A stretch of 64,000 nucleotides of DNA from Eremophila alpestris peregrina (GCA_009792885.1 WMCF01000006.1:5446444-5510443), one strand, 5' to 3'. Shown: positions 26,696 to 41,600, counted from the first letter of the stretch. Numbers and translations are program-made. Notes: a model not told the origin generated them from the sequence alone.

Positions 26696-29600
26696 GTAGG
26701 GGCGGCCCCGGGGGGGTCCCCTCGGCGGGGCTGACCCGCGGGGGAGGCTCAGCAGGGGCCGGTGGGTGCCGGCAGGGGCCGGGGCGCCTCGTCCCGGCGC
26801 GGTGCGGGGATCTCGGCGTGCGGGGCAGGGGCCCAGGACTGCGGCGCAGTGCTCCCGGCGTGCGGGGCAGCACGGTGCCTTGGCTCGGACGGGTGGGCGG
26901 GATGCGCTCCGTGCGCGTCCCTGTGCGCGGCTGGCAGGGACGGATGGGTGCCACAGCCCGGGACAGTGCCCGCGTCCGTGCCCTGCCGGGCTCGCACTCG
27001 CTGTGCCTGGGCTTGCTCTTTGTCTGGCTCTCTTTGGGAAAGTTTTGGGGGAGAAGATGCAGCCTCTTGGAGGGCAAGTTCTTTCTTCCTTTGTCTCTTT
27101 GTTGTTGTTTTTTTATTCTTTGAGTCTCTTAAGTGCAACATCCAGCTAAAGATTTGGGATAGCCTCTTGTATGGGGGTGCTTTGCCAGCTCTCGGTTGTC
27201 GTAGGACACAAAAAAATTTGTGAAGTTCAGTGAAAGTGAAAATTTCCCACATAGGGGCACTTCCTTTTAATACTTAAAAGCATACTATGTGCATGAAGTT
27301 TGCTCTCCCGTTCCCTTTACATATGTTTATGAAACTACAGACCTTTGAGTTTATGAATGAAATGAACACTGAGAAGTTTGTTCATGTAACTTTCATTTAC
27401 AATCTCTTGTTTCTGTTTCATTTCAGTTTTTCTGGCTGTCCCTCAATGTCTGGTTCTTCGGGAAAACCTTCCTGCTTTATAATCAAGGGCTACAGTATTA
27501 TTATTTGCATCAGATGCTAGGGGTGAGTGACCTGGACATAACTTTTTGCCCTGGAAATTGGGATGCTCGAGGATGGGATAAGGGGCAGAATGCATTTGCT
27601 AACCAAAGATGACACAAACTGCCTGGTAACTTTTCAAAGTGGGGAAAGATCAAGAAATTACTAGGATACTTCTGACAGTCATTAGGAGTAGAAAGTGAAC
27701 ACTTTTGAGAAGAAAAAGAGCCAGTCAAGTGTGGGACAGCTATTCTTTTCCCTCCTCTCTCCCCTCCTGGTGTTCCCAGCAGCAGACAGGCTCACAGGAA
27801 CACAGACATGCTCAACAAATGACCGGAGCTCCACTTTCCATCATCAACACATTAAGCAAGCTATGGACTCATGTTGGCAAATTCTTTCCAATCCAGTTAT
27901 TGTAATATACATGCTCACTGAGGGACGTTTTTTAATAAGTGTTTGTTCTTTCCAGTCTTTGCCATTCTCATGGATACTCTCTTCTGTGTAAACTCATTGT
28001 AATGCATATAAATTTAGTCTTGTTTTCTAATTGTAAGTTCTTTGATTCTGGATAGTTTAATGAAGATTCATGTATTTTGATTTAGCAAGGGCAACACCCA
28101 CCACCAACAGATGAACCCCAAAAGATATGTTGGAGGCATGAGATACCAGCCTGCCTTGGAAAGTTACCCATTGTAGTCCCTTGAAAAGAACTTTCATCTA
28201 AAGAGGCGTAGAGAGATAACATCTTTCGTGGGAAAATGCCCATGAATTTCTCAGAATTTGACAATCCCGGAAAAAGTGGCTGCATAACATGATGCTTTTT
28301 AAGGCTATGTCATACTCAGGAATGGATTTCAATAGCAAGTTGACATGGAATTAAACACAGATGATGCACATCCTAATCTGCTGTAGAGCCTCTGGGGTTT
28401 ATTTTTGGTAAATCTGGAGTATATAGTTTCATGTGGCTGATATTGTCATAACTAGCCTGTGCCATGAGGTTTTGTGATCTTGCTTGAAAATAAGTTTAGT
28501 TGATACAACTTTCTCCTTTTTTTTTTCTTACTTCTTATAGCTGATTCAGATGTGTTCAAGAATGAATCTTAGCAAAGGTAGTGCAAAAAAGAAGGGAATG
28601 ATAATAATTAAATCCTTTATGGTGGTGACTTTCTTGACAGGGAAAGAACGAAAGTGTGTTTAATTTTACCTTAATTTCTAATGACTTTGCAGCCCAGTGT
28701 ATCCATTTGAAAACTACGTTTATTCCTGGTGGAGCAAATTGTTTGTAAAGTGAATGTTCTTGGGTAACATATTGGACCAGATTTTCAGCTGGTATCAATC
28801 AGCAAGTTTCTCTCAATTCAGATGACTTGTCTGCCTCATACCAGCTCATCATCTGGTTGGGATTTTTTTTTTTTTTTTGTTTTTGTTTTTATACTTCAAA
28901 ATGGAAGATACTTAAAAAGTAACTTAATGTGTGTTCAGAATCTGTGAGATGACTCAGCCCACAAATTCCTTGTCTTGGTCAGAAGATCAGGAGTAGGAGG
29001 TCATGCTTTTAAGTTTATTTAATTGTGTCTGCCACTGTGGGAAAAAGTACCACAGAATTGAGGGACTTCTAAAATAAGGTTAAAAATGAAGAGCTAAGTC
29101 TAAAAGATACTTCTGGTCAAAGTTATAAAACGAATTTTAACATTTTGAAAATACTAAAGACTGTAAAATATACTTGCAATTCACTTCTTACAGTTCATCT
29201 AAATATCTTCAGTAGATCCCAAAGTTAGCTTTCTCCCTTCTCTTCATTGTATCTGTGTATGAGTATTATTCATAGAATTTATTTTGCAAGGGTTGGGAAA
29301 ACTGAATCCAGTTTGGTTTCTTCAGGAGATGGCATAAGCAATACTACAGTTGCAGTTGCCTTCCACAGGGATTTTTGCCCTTTTTCTTTTTCTCTGTTGG
29401 TTTGTGTAGCCACTGACTCATGGCCCATCTGCATAACCAGTCTCCTGAGTGGTTTGCAGAGCCTCTGCACCATTTCTTGGTGTCTGAAGATTTTGAGATT
29501 TAGATGAAATTCTTCGTTTATAATTCAACAGTTGATTTTTTTGTCATTATAAATCTTTAACAAATACTTCCATGATAGCTAATTTTTTTTTTGAGAGCTA

Positions 29601-32600
29601 ACAAAGTTGTCAGAAAGGAGTGGCAATTTTTGAATTAAAAAAAGTTTCTGTTTTTCTCAGTGAGGTCTCCTAAGGAGTTGGCATTTTTTCTTTCTTAGTA
29701 TGCTACAATAGGCCATAATTGCTTTAAGACTTTTGCACTTACAGGATGGAAAGGTTTACCTCGGGTAACTTTGTTGTTTACCAAGTAACATAATTGAGAA
29801 CAAGAAGACTTGTAGGAAATCAGAGTGTGATTTGAAATGAGACCTTGGACTGTATATTCTGAGTATATTCAGCTGTGCCATGTTTTTCATGCCATCTCTT
29901 TTCTTTCTGATGTGAAGGAGGAGAAAGAATAGGGTTGGTCTTTTGTTCAGTGGTCACTGATTTACTTCCCTTCTGCTGTCTACAGAAGAGCGAGGTTCAG
30001 ATTTATTTTTTTCCAACTGCATTCTCTGTGATGTTGAACAAGATACTTTAGGACAGGACTTAAAAATTGTTTAGGTACCTAACTATCACTCAGTCGTTCA
30101 ATGACAATCATCCTAATTCTACACCTGTAAGAAGGCACTAAGAGTATGATGCTGTCCTTGAAGTGCAAAGAGAACAAATAAGTAGAAGGCATTAATGTGG
30201 AAGGAGGGGTTTGATCAACCTTTTTTGTACCAGGCAACTTAGTGTTGTGTCAAATATCTCTGCTTTGCTCAGTTTGACTTCTGTTGATGAGACCATGAAC
30301 TCTTCACTGTGCAATCTCTGTCCCTGGGAGTTTTCAAAACCTAACTGAGCAAAAAATCCTGAGCAAGCTTAATCTGAGTTTGATGTTGAACATGCTTAGA
30401 ACAGGGGGGTTTGAGCAGAGACATCCTGAGGTCCCTTCCAACCAGAATATTCTGTGGTTACATAATGTTTGCAGGGCAAACCTATGACAGTTCACCAGAA
30501 CCTAGTGGATGTAAATCCTTTTCCAGTACTTTTGGTTTGATGAACATCCCTTTGGATACTGAATTGCTTGTAACACTGCAGGTCATAGTCTCCCTATATG
30601 AATGTATTCACTGACACTGGTTCAAAAACACAATTAAGATAAAGAATCTCTTTTTTTTATGGTTTGATAGATGTTAACTTGTGGTCCTACATTGCTTAAG
30701 AGAAGCCTGTGAAGAAATCCCCAACAGACATGAATTTCTTATAAAAGAGTTTGGCAAAGAGGAATGGAATATTCTCATCTTTGTGATCATTATAGGTACT
30801 ATAATGTGTAGTAAGCATGAGTTACAGAAAGGGAAAGTCTTAAATTACCTGAGTCCAAAATCTTTGTTGTTGGAGATTTTGGTCTCCTCAGTCAGTGAAA
30901 TTGTCCAGATTGATTTCTTCACAGACTTTAGGCTTTCTCTTTTCAATCTAGCTTGGCTAGACTGTCCAACAAGTTGGATTGGGCCTGGTCAAAAAAAAAT
31001 CAGTTATAAATGTGGTACTGGCCTTATAGAACTCAAGTCTTGCTTTAACAGCATTGAATGAAATGCTTGTTTCTTGTTGCTTGAGTTCCCTGTGAGCAGA
31101 AAGAGCTTTGAGCTCGTTTTGTCATGGCATGAAGGGTCTCTCTCTTTCCCCATTCCCTCTCTTGTCCCTGCTCAAATAGCTGTAATGTAGTCAAATGTTA
31201 ATGCAAGAGATAAGCTTCTGTGTTTCAGACCAAAGTGAAGAAAATGCATTGTCAGACGGATCTCTTTGGGAAAAGAATAAATAACTGAAAATGGGGCTGA
31301 AAAGGAAAAGTGCTGCCTCGCTTTTTATCTGTAGAGTTGCTGCCTTCTTACTGTGCAGTATTGTGCATAGCATTTGTCACCTTTATTCACTGCTTGGAAT
31401 ATGTTCCAGATGTTCCAGTAACTTTCATGTCTCTCCTTTCTAGTTTAGCATAACAACAGAGATTTTACTGATTGAGACCAAATTCCACTTTCATTGATCG
31501 TTGCTCAACCACTCTGCAACCTCCTTACCCCCCACATCTTAGCATTGGAGGGAGTTGAGTATCTTGATCCTTTGCTTGGAGATTATCAGAAAAGTTGGAA
31601 GCTATTACTGCACTCAAGATTAAGTTAGTTGCTTTCTTTGATTTGAATGACTGATTTAAGCAGGAGGAGTACGTCCTACACAAAGGCACTGTATATAAAA
31701 TGGGAACATGACCTAAACGTTTAGACAAGAAAAGATGGAAAACCTTCAAAGAATGCCTGTGTGATGAGTTACATGTGAACAGAGAGAATACTGATTCTCA
31801 GCAGTGCAGGGAAGATACCCCATACATACTAAAAAATATTGCACCACTTAAAATAATTTTTAAAGGGTTGCAGTACATGAGATTAAGATTTACTGAGTCC
31901 TTCTTTGAAACCTTCCTTCTTCAGGAGCAAAACTAAGTCAAACTTTTGTCAAACTTTTCACATGTTCTGGTAGATTTCCCCTGCCTTCATGTTTTCCTTC
32001 TTTTCAGCTGCTTGGTGTTTTTGTTGCGAGATCTCCGGCCAGATTTGACAGGCCTAAGGGGAATTATTGCTGTGCATACAGTTCAGTTCTCTCCTTCATC
32101 TTAGATTATCAGTGCTCTGTTACTCAAGAGAAGGAGCACTCTTTGAAAGAAAGGAAGCTGGGTCAAAAGGAGATGTGTTGTGTAGCACAGTTTGTTCCAC
32201 CTAGGAAAATAACTATCTTTAGCTGCTGCAGTAGTGATCTGGGGAGGTGGTCTGTGACCTGTGTCTACAGAGCAGTGTGGGGCAGGGTTTGACTTGAGAG
32301 TATTGCCAGAACCCTTCAAGGTACATTGGGGTACACTGTAAGGTACTTCAGCCCTCAATCTAATACTGAAATCATTTGCCTAACAGAAAAAACTCATTTT
32401 CTCATTTTCATTCTTGCTGACAGCAAGATACGAGAACTGACTCTTCACTCCTCTGTCCTACTTTGTATGTTGTATGAACACAGCCTGGAGTCCATCTGGA
32501 ATTCTGTGGGACTGTGCATCAGACAGGGATAACTGGAGAATTTACATTCTGGAGCTCTTTTCTGCTGCTTTGGAGAAGGTGCTGATTCCCTTACACTTGT

Positions 32601-35600
32601 CTGGAAGAAGAATCTAGCCTAGTTTTTAAGATTTGAGTTTGTGGATGGTCCAGTTCCCTACTATTTTTGCCACAGATTTAGTCTGTAAATTCGAGTAATC
32701 CTTTAGTTTTTCTATGCTTCTTTTACCCTCGATGAAATCAGATACCCAGTGTGTGTTGTACCAGGTAGGCAGATTACAGAAGGAGGTGGTCAAATCAGCA
32801 AAGCTGAAAGTGTCCAGCAGAGATTTTTGTGTGTGGGTTTTTGTTTTGTTTCGGTTTTTTTTTTTTTTTTCTTTTATCCTGCAGAAATTTCACATGCTAG
32901 TGATAACAATTTTTCTTTTTAAGACAATAAAATCTTTAGGAAGAAAATAGGATTATATTTCTCTCATTTCTTAACTACATAATAAGGATATATATTCCCT
33001 TCTAGACCCAGTGAGTTGCCTTGGAGCAAAAATCATCCTTTATTCTACTGTTGTTTAAAAATCCAACAATGTACTGTGCTAATTTGTTACTATGCCTCCC
33101 AGGCAATGAGAAGGAAGTTAAGGAAGAGATCTCTTGGAAACCATGGAAAGAATTAGTTTTATGTTAATGTTTCTAGTTGTTGGATATATATTAAGAGCAA
33201 ACTTAAACTCTTTTTCTTCTTGCGTGAATTTTGATTCTAAGAATTTCTAAATGTATTTACCATTGTTTGCAAATCAGTCATGGGCTTGTTGCAGGAAATA
33301 TTGCTGAATTTTATTTCTTCAGATTAAAATGTTACATGAACCATTGGTAACAATATTTTAATGTTTGAATCATACTTCATTGGAAGTGCAGTATATGTTT
33401 AAGTAGTTGTTTGCTGGTCTTTTTTCTTTTTACTTTTTTCCTTTTATGTACAGGTGTTTTAATTATAGTGTAAGGACATTCCTCCATAGTAATTGCATTA
33501 TGAATGAATATTTGCTATGTGTTAAATAATGGTGGAAGACAAAGGAAGATTAAAAGGATAGCCTTTTCTACACATCATTGATGATTCATATTTGTTAAAT
33601 TGTTTGACATTTTACTTAGAATCACAGAATATGTTGAGCTGGAAGGGACCCATCAGTCCCGGTCCTGAGCAGGACATCCCAAGAATCACACCATAGGACT
33701 GAGAGTGTTGTGCAAACACTTCTTGAACTCTGACAGGATTTATTTCATTTATTTAACTCTATACAGTGTAGAATTGACTCTCTTCTATTGTTTTGTTAAA
33801 GCTTTGCAAGAAAAATTGTTGTGCTTGGTAAAGGAAGTCTTGGATAACTGATGTCATGCCTAGTTTATGTTGAAACTCAAAGACAACATAAATTCTTGAG
33901 AAACTAACAACAGAAGTTAGCAAAATTTTCAAACTGCTCGTTAAGGTATTGCAACTTTTTCAGATTTTGTATGTTAGTCAATAGCTACAAAAATGACAGT
34001 TTACTTTTGTAGTTTGCATAACATTATTTCTGCATAATTCTTGAGTTTTTCAAGTCATGCCCGTTCAATCACTGCAATACTGTAGCACATCTGTAAGCCC
34101 CAATAAAAATTCTTACATGTTTTGATGACCATGTTTCTGTAGTTATTGCTTCAAAGAGGTGTATAGCTCCCTTTTAGCTTCTCTTCAGAGGATTTAATGA
34201 AAATAGAGACAGTGTTGTGTATGCAAACATTAGTGCATTATAGAGACATTTTTCATTAAGTCCAGTCTGTTCAAGGTCATTTCCAGTGGGGAGGGTCCAG
34301 AGTGGGGAATGGCCTAAGGTCTGAAGAACATGGCTTATGAGGAAGGAGTAGCAAGAAAAATTTCTCATTGTACAAGTGATCAGAGAGTGAGGTAACAGAT
34401 GAAATAGAAGCAAGGGAGGTTTTATGTAAGGAAAAAGAGGACTAACAGTACATCAGAAGAAATAGTAGAGGACATCTGGAGAGTGGGAAAGAACTAAGTG
34501 ACATGGCTCATTTTAGTCTTATTTTCTATCATTCAGTAGGTTGGAGATGATCTGTTCCTGGGATTTTTTACTGGAGATCCCACATTTACATGGTAGAGAA
34601 CAAGGGTTATTTTGTGGGGTAATTGCTCCTACTTCTCCCAGGCAGCTTTTGAGAGAGGGTGCCTTAGTGACTGCTCTGTTCTGTGGAAGCTGGTAGGTCT
34701 GGTGAGGAGGTCCCTAGCACTCAGGCCTAACTAGATCATGTAAAGTAGCTGGAAGAGGAGAAGGATTTAGGTGCAGAGTATGGTTCCTCAGGTGGATTGA
34801 ACATCTTTACCTTCTGTTTGCTTGTGCCCAGGTGTGCTGCAGAGCAAGTGAGGTGCATGGATGTTGTTAACTGTGAGAGCAGGCAGTTGTTTTATGCTAC
34901 TGGTATTTAGAAACCCTTTCATACTGTTGTGCTTGAGATCCCCTAAGATATTCTGAAGTGCAGTTATTCTGTTTGGTTTTACTAGCTTATATATTCATCC
35001 ATTTCTGTGACACAAACATAGGTCTGTACATTTTGTTTCTTCTTGATAACAAAGATAAGAATATGATAGATGTTTCACAGATTAATATTTTTGTCTGAGA
35101 AAGTAAAACATGCTCAATTTTTTACATTGCATTTCATCAAAAGGTGATACATCTTAAGGAATTTTTGTTAGATAATTTGTACCTGTTCAACTCATTCACG
35201 TGCTCCTACAGTAATTGAGTTATCTTTAATATTAAAATATTTTTTGCTAATTTATTCAGGAGTTAAAATACTTAGGGTTTTGAGAACACTGTAAGAAATA
35301 TCATTCCAGAAGTCTGTTGACAGTGTAAAAGCATCTTTTATATAAGCTAGTAAAATGGTAATTTCACCTAATAACTAGGAGAACAATGGCATTTTGCTAA
35401 CCTTTTAATATCATAAATGAATGAGATAATATAAGATTAAAAATACAGGTTTATGACATGAATGTGTGCTTTGTTCATTTATTTGACAAGTGTTTTTGTT
35501 CTAATTATGTAAGTTCCAAATATATCAGTGAAAGCATTAGTGAAATTAGATTTCATTACAGTTCCCAGCTATTGAGTAGTTAAACTGAAGAAAACCTGCT

Positions 35601-38600
35601 TTCTTTATGTCCAGATATGGCACTGCATAATGTGACTGGATGAGGAGTTTGTGACAATTCCATAACAGTCCTTGAAACACTATGACCATTTCAGTTTAAC
35701 TGAATCAATATTTTTTTAGATCTTTTTATGGCTTAACAGAAAATCATTACCGAGTGGCTGTCTAGTGTCATCATAGTATTTATTGCTCTTTTGTATTTAG
35801 TTATGTCTGTTGAAGCTTTCAGGTGATTTCTCAGTGGGCACATACTGTCGTCTCAGATGTTTTGTTCCTGTGACTTCAGGGGCTGATGAGGATATTAGCT
35901 CTTCCAGTAGAAAGTTGTCCTTTGTTGTTGACAAAATTAATTTTTAATAACTTCTTGATGCAAAGATGAGAGCTGTTTCCTTCCCTGTGAGGACAGGATA
36001 GCAGGCTGTGTGTACCATGGTTTCTCCAGTGCAATAGAACATAATGAAACTCCGCTACTCTGAAGACTCAGATCTGGAACATGGGAACCACTTGGTTTCA
36101 CAGCAAAGAAAGAGGGGCAATGCTGATGCAGGTAGCACTCCTTTCTCCCTGTAATCTAACTCTTGCAATGTTTGTTCAGCTAGGATTGTGTATTAGCAGA
36201 GCTTCGGCATCTGTGCTCAATCTCAACTGCTGCCTCGTCCTGCTCCCCATGTGCCGTGTTCTCCTGGCCTTCCTGCGGGGATCCCAGAAGGTGAGTGCTG
36301 GCCTTGGAATGCAGTGCTTGGCAAGAGGGGCCTGGTCTCTGTGTGGTATAAAATAGCAAGAAAAAAAACTGTTACATGCCTGTTTGTTTTTACACCATGT
36401 GCTTGCATGGTGCAAGTATCAGACACTTAGACCAGACTCATGACTCCATTGGAGAGAGGCATTGTCTGGTTTGATTTGACCTGTTGAGAGGGTGGTTTCT
36501 TCAGTGCATCTTTGAAGGATGGGGAGTTGCTGGGGAGCTGTAACCAGATGAATTCTCCTCTGTCCTTCCAAACTCTTATATTGGAGATATATGTGTCCTC
36601 TCAAGTGCTTTCTGGTAGAATTCAACAGAGTAAACACAACTTTGTTTCTGCATGACCACAAGTGTCCTACTGGAGGTGATAGAACTTTCTGTAAAAATAC
36701 CCAGACTGATTCATTTGTTATCATGGGAGGAACAATGGTTAACTTCTTTGGGATTCTCCTGTTGCTTTTACAGAAATATAAGTAATGGTTTTGAGGAGCA
36801 TTTGTGTTTGGTAGATGCTTGCAAACTGAATCTGTGAGTTCCGTTAATCACGTGACAATACCTATAAGATTTGATGCCTACAGATAAACATATGTATGCG
36901 AATATACAATTCCTTTTAATCTTGCTTATAAAAGAGTCAGTGATGCCTTCACAATTAATGCTGGAATTCCTAAATATTAAGGCCAAGAGGTACATTATGT
37001 ACTCTTGGCACCTGTGTAATTTCTTCATTAAGTCCTCAAAATTGTCTCTGTGGCCTAATTCAGTAGTTTTTAAATTTAGGTACTATGTTTGCAAAGGTGT
37101 AAAACCTAGTGAAATCTGAAGTTGCTGGTAAATCATCACAGCTGCTGTTAGTATTTTTTTCTTTGCTTTGTTTTGGAAGAGATTGCTTGAATTCTTCTCT
37201 TACTAGGTTGCCAGCAAGCAAACCAGACGGCTGCTAGACAAAAGTAAAACTTTCCATGTGACGTGTGGTGTTACAATATGCATCTTTTCAGGTGAGATCT
37301 TACTGTGCTGAGCAACAGCATGTTTTGGAAGCACGTTGATTCCATACTTTGTGGTTTTTCTGCTGCAGTACATTTGGGGGTAGTCTTGCTCTGTGCTTGC
37401 TGGTCTTAAATTGTAAATGCTTTCTCGAATGTGTGTGGGTTTTGGTTCATTTTTTGCTTTAAACACATGGGCATACATTCTCATGTCAAACCTTTCCTTA
37501 AAATGCCAGTTTCTTCGATGACAGATATGTGAGATCAGGTCAAAATATGCCATTGCAAGTGAGCCCTCATTGTGCCTGAAGAATTTGAGTGAAAAAGCAG
37601 GGTACTACATGCTTACCTGCAGAGGAGGGAGCAGTGGAGACAACTACCCAGTTGGGTGAAGAAGAAATATTCTTGGCTGGACACCTTTGAATGTTGTCTC
37701 TCAGCTGAAGCATTGCAGTACAGAAATCATTGCTATGGTGTTAAAAAAAATTCCTGAAATACTTACAGCTTTCTGTCATTAATATTTATAAGCTGATTTA
37801 CTCTTGAAAAATAATTAAGAATTTCTTAGTCCCTGGAATATCTCATGCAGGTGATGTGATTATATCTGGGTGGCCACAGGGAACATCCAGCACTTGTTTA
37901 CAGATCCTCAGCTTTACTCAGTGTTTTGGGTTTTTTTCAGTCTTACATGTTGCTGCTCATCTGGTGAATGCTCTTAACTTCTCTGAGAACTACAATGAAG
38001 AATTTGTGACCCTAAATGCAGCAAATTATCGTGGTGAGGTGAGCCAGCTTTCCTTTAATTTTTTGGTTTCAAGCATATCATTTAAATATATGAATATTTG
38101 CATTATTCAGTGCCATTCTGTGACCTATACAGTGCTCCTGTTTTGTGTACTGAAAACTCAATATTGTGTGGATTCCTGTGGATTTTATTTATTTCTCTGG
38201 AGAAAGCATGTATTAAAGCCAGCAAGGTTCAATCCTGTTTGATTATTAGATGGAGAATGCAATCATCTAAACTTTTCACCTTGCACCTTGTTCTCCTGCT
38301 TCTCTCCTGCTTCTCTTTGTTCCTTGGCTGGGCCTGGTTAACGCATTTCTGCTGCTTTTTGGGCAAATTTGTTCTGCATTTCCACTATTTAGAATATAGT
38401 GAGATCTGAAACTGATTTTGCATTTTTCAGCTGCAGCAAATGCATATATGAGTATATATGCTAAGCATGGAATTAGTTATCTATGTGAACTGATCTCTAC
38501 TTGTAAAATACTTGATTTGTGTGCCTTATCTGACTGTGGTGCAGATCTCTTGCAGGAGTATCAGATTCCTAGTCCCTTGGCCATGTTCTTTCTTGTGTAT

Positions 38601-41600
38601 TTGGCACTGGAGAGATATTTGCAGATTTTAGAAGCCGGACCACAGTCCAGCACCCTTTCTTCTTGGGCTACAGTCAAGTTCTCTCTTGTTTGTGTTCATT
38701 CTAGTTTGTGGTCTGCATTTCTTTTCTACTAGTTTCATTAGGACATATTTAGAGTGACCCTATCCCAGCTGCCTTGTTTCCTGGAAAAAGAGAGCTTGGC
38801 TCAGTCCAGGCTCAGAAGGACCAGCAACCAAGGTCTTCCACTCCCTGGGTGAATGATCTAATCACAGAGCTATTCAATGGCAGATGGACATGCCAACACC
38901 AACTATTGTGCTGAGCTTCTGGGTTGAGCTGTGTGTCTGCATGTGTTAGGAGTGGTCTGATAGACTTGACTTCATCAGGAACATCAGCAGGAGCTTGCCT
39001 CAGGGAAGAATGTGCCAGGGTCCTAAGCCTCTGCTAAGCAGCCTTAGGAATTTTGCAATAGGAAATGGAGACAATAGCAAGGTTTTTAGGAACTTCAGGA
39101 TCAAAACTCCTGGATTTTAGGTACTTCAGTAGCTCTTTCACCTTTGTACTTGAATCCCACTTATATCCCTTCTTATACTGTGGTGGACAGTCTGGATGCT
39201 GCTCTCATCTTCTCTACCTGGATACAGACATCTGGATGCAGACAAGGTCAGAAAGAGGGTCACCTCATTTTTCCTGTCCTGTATGAAAACTTCTCACCTC
39301 CCCTCACTAAATTTTACTGCAAGTTTAAATAAAAAAGCTTTCCAAGCAGTGAAGACAAAACCTCTTGAAGTATAGGATCAAGGGAAGTGAGGCAGTTTCG
39401 CTGATGTTGAAATATCCTCTCTTTCTTTCACATGTGGCGAAGGACACAGGAACATCTGTCAGATCCTTTGTGTTCAGTCTTGCTTCTCTAGGGTCCACCA
39501 CAAACGTCTTGGTGGTGTAGCTGGCAGTAAAATGCTTGCCTCTTGTCTTACATTTAAATTCAAAATCTCTCCCTCTTCTGCTCCACTCTGTGCTCCCAAA
39601 GGGATGAGGTAACTGAGTAAAGTTAAGCTTTCAAAAAACACTTCTCTGTAAAACTATCTGAATCCAGATTATAGATCAGAATTATCTTTGCTGGGGGAAT
39701 GCGAAAGCTAAAGGTTCAGTTTTTGTTGAATTCCAGTCAATGTAAACTGTTACCAAATACCAAATCCAATCTTGCTTCCAGATTTAGGGACTGCATATGT
39801 CTTAAAATGTATGAGCTTCATGGGCTACTTATTATTATAAAATTATTCATATTGTAAATATAAAATACCATAGATTTTTTTTTTTGCTTGTCTGTTTTTC
39901 AGGACCCGAGGAAGCTACTTTTTGCAACTGGTAAGTCCTGCAAAATGAAATAAGAAAAGTTTACTGCTCATCATCATCACGCTGCAGACAAAACTTCTTT
40001 TGGTCCTGTATTGGCCTGCTCCATTTGTTGTATCTCAATATCTGGAGTTGCGTTATTTGTGTTAATAAAACCCGGGTTTCCTTATCCAGTAGTCAGGAGG
40101 CACGAGTTACATAAGGCCAGTAGTAGGATGAGCAGCATCTTCAAATCTGTTGTTGTACAGATGAGTCAGCAGAAATCCATTAGTTTCAAATAGAGATTCT
40201 CTCTAATATTAAAACAAAATTCCTAAATAATCCAATTTCTAAAAATAAAAACACAACGACAAACCAGTCTTTTTGCTTCAGCTGGTTTATTTAAGGGCTG
40301 GTTGGGTTTCTGAGCAATCTAAACTGTTACAGGGCAATCAGGCTTCAGCTGTCATAAAATAGACAAAGACATTTTTGGTGCAGGAATTTAGAAGGGGGCA
40401 ATGTTTGGGTATGGAGGGGCAGGCACCATTCTGAGCTGTAGTGCTTCATAAGCAGATAGAGTTCCGTCCTGATGCCATCACACTTTCTCCTTCATTTGGA
40501 TCAAGCACTAAATCCTGAGTGGGTAGCATTTAGGGCACAGTCAAATCAAATTTGTGAACAGACAGCAGTGGTTCTAGGTTTGTCAGTTCCAATAGGTGTG
40601 TAGAATTAGCAGCTGGTGTGCCAGTGTTTCCCAAGAACCTTAGGGGAGGTTTAGATCAGTTGAGAGTAGAGGAAGGCAGAAAGTTATCCTAAAGAAAGAT
40701 CAGAGTTATCCTAAATTTAAAATGATTCCTTTCACTCCCAGTCCTAATGACTGGTAATTAGCATGTGCTATTTGTGCTGAAGGAGTGCCCAGGCAGGGAC
40801 TGAGATTTTGTTGCACCGGTAGCTGTGCAAATAAGCAAAAAGCCCCTGGTTTCTTCCCAGACAGCTCAGAACAGCAAACAGAAGGAATAAGGAATCAGAA
40901 GGATTTATAGAGTGATGATGGCTTTTCAGATTAGTCCAGGAAATAACCTCCTTGTATAAGGGTGTGAGGCAGACTGTGGGAGGAACAAGTATTCCAGATT
41001 ATATTTAGTGGAGGAAAGGAGAGTCAGGGACAGGGCAGAGAGGAAACACTGAAAACGAGCTGATAAACTGGGGCAAGTCTTCGAGGGATTTCAGTTTGAT
41101 GGAGAAGATAATTGAAAAATTTGACATAAAAGATGACCTCTGGCTTGAGGAGCAGTGTAGGAAGCTGGATGAAGTGCTGTACTGTGATTGCATTGGAGGT
41201 ATTCAGAGTTGACATTCATTGCATGCTACACATCAAATCAGATTGAGAAAAAAGAAATTAAGAAGGAGGCAGTGGACAGAATACATCTTTTTTTATTACT
41301 ACTGCTTTTAATTGCAATCTTTCCATGAAGGAGGGAAATCAAGTTTTTTTATGCAGTCCGTGACAAAGCTTCCATTGATTGTAAGGCTGTAAAAACTGAG
41401 GAGTGAGTTGTGGTGTGTCAGATTTTGGGTATCAGACTTTTCAATAAGTGGGTATTGAGACGTTTATAAAAAGTTAAGATTTGAGATTATTTCTCCTTTG
41501 ACTTAAAAAAGACCTGAAGATAAACTAGTTCTGATACAAGTCTTCATTTGAGCAGATTAGTCAAATTGTTCATATTTTTAACATTTGCTTCCCAAGTGCT

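Larger units (their letters stand above)
26215..26960 (+). promoter_or_regulatory. CpG island promoter of NOX4
   Basis: A sharply bounded GC- and CpG-rich block in otherwise AT-rich DNA, starting about 420 bases before the NOX4 start codon and extending through exon 1 into intron 1. No TATA box is visible in the 150 bases before the ATG, which fits a CpG-island, multi-start promoter. The transcription start cannot be placed from sequence alone. Long open frames on both strands here (up to about 328 codons) come from the scarcity of AT-rich stops and are not genes. Confidence 0.85.
27523..36179 (+). other. NOX4 intron 2 (8.7 kb)
   Basis: Ordinary AT-rich intron with two CR1 fragments (30395 forward, 33618 reverse) and poly-T runs near 28865 and 32855. 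No further NOX4 coding segment is missing between exons 2 and 3. Confidence 0.9.

Noticed and set aside
26137..27123. Long open frames (up to 328 codons) on both strands near 26.1-27.2 kb
   Set aside because: They lie in the CpG island, are Arg/Pro/Gly/Ala-rich in all frames, and overlap the well-supported NOX4 exon 1. They reflect base composition.
28541..28577. Cryptic 37-base exon in intron 2 between a pyrimidine-rich acceptor and gtagtg
   Set aside because: Its length is not a multiple of three, the donor is weak, and exons 2 and 3 already join in frame to match the known protein.
32008..32291. 94-codon open stretch after ttcttttcag in intron 2
   Set aside because: No recognised protein similarity. 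Stop-free runs of this length are expected several times by chance in 64 kb.
37203..37553. 116-codon minus-strand frame over NOX4 exon 4
   Set aside because: Shadow of a real exon on the opposite strand, with no family similarity.
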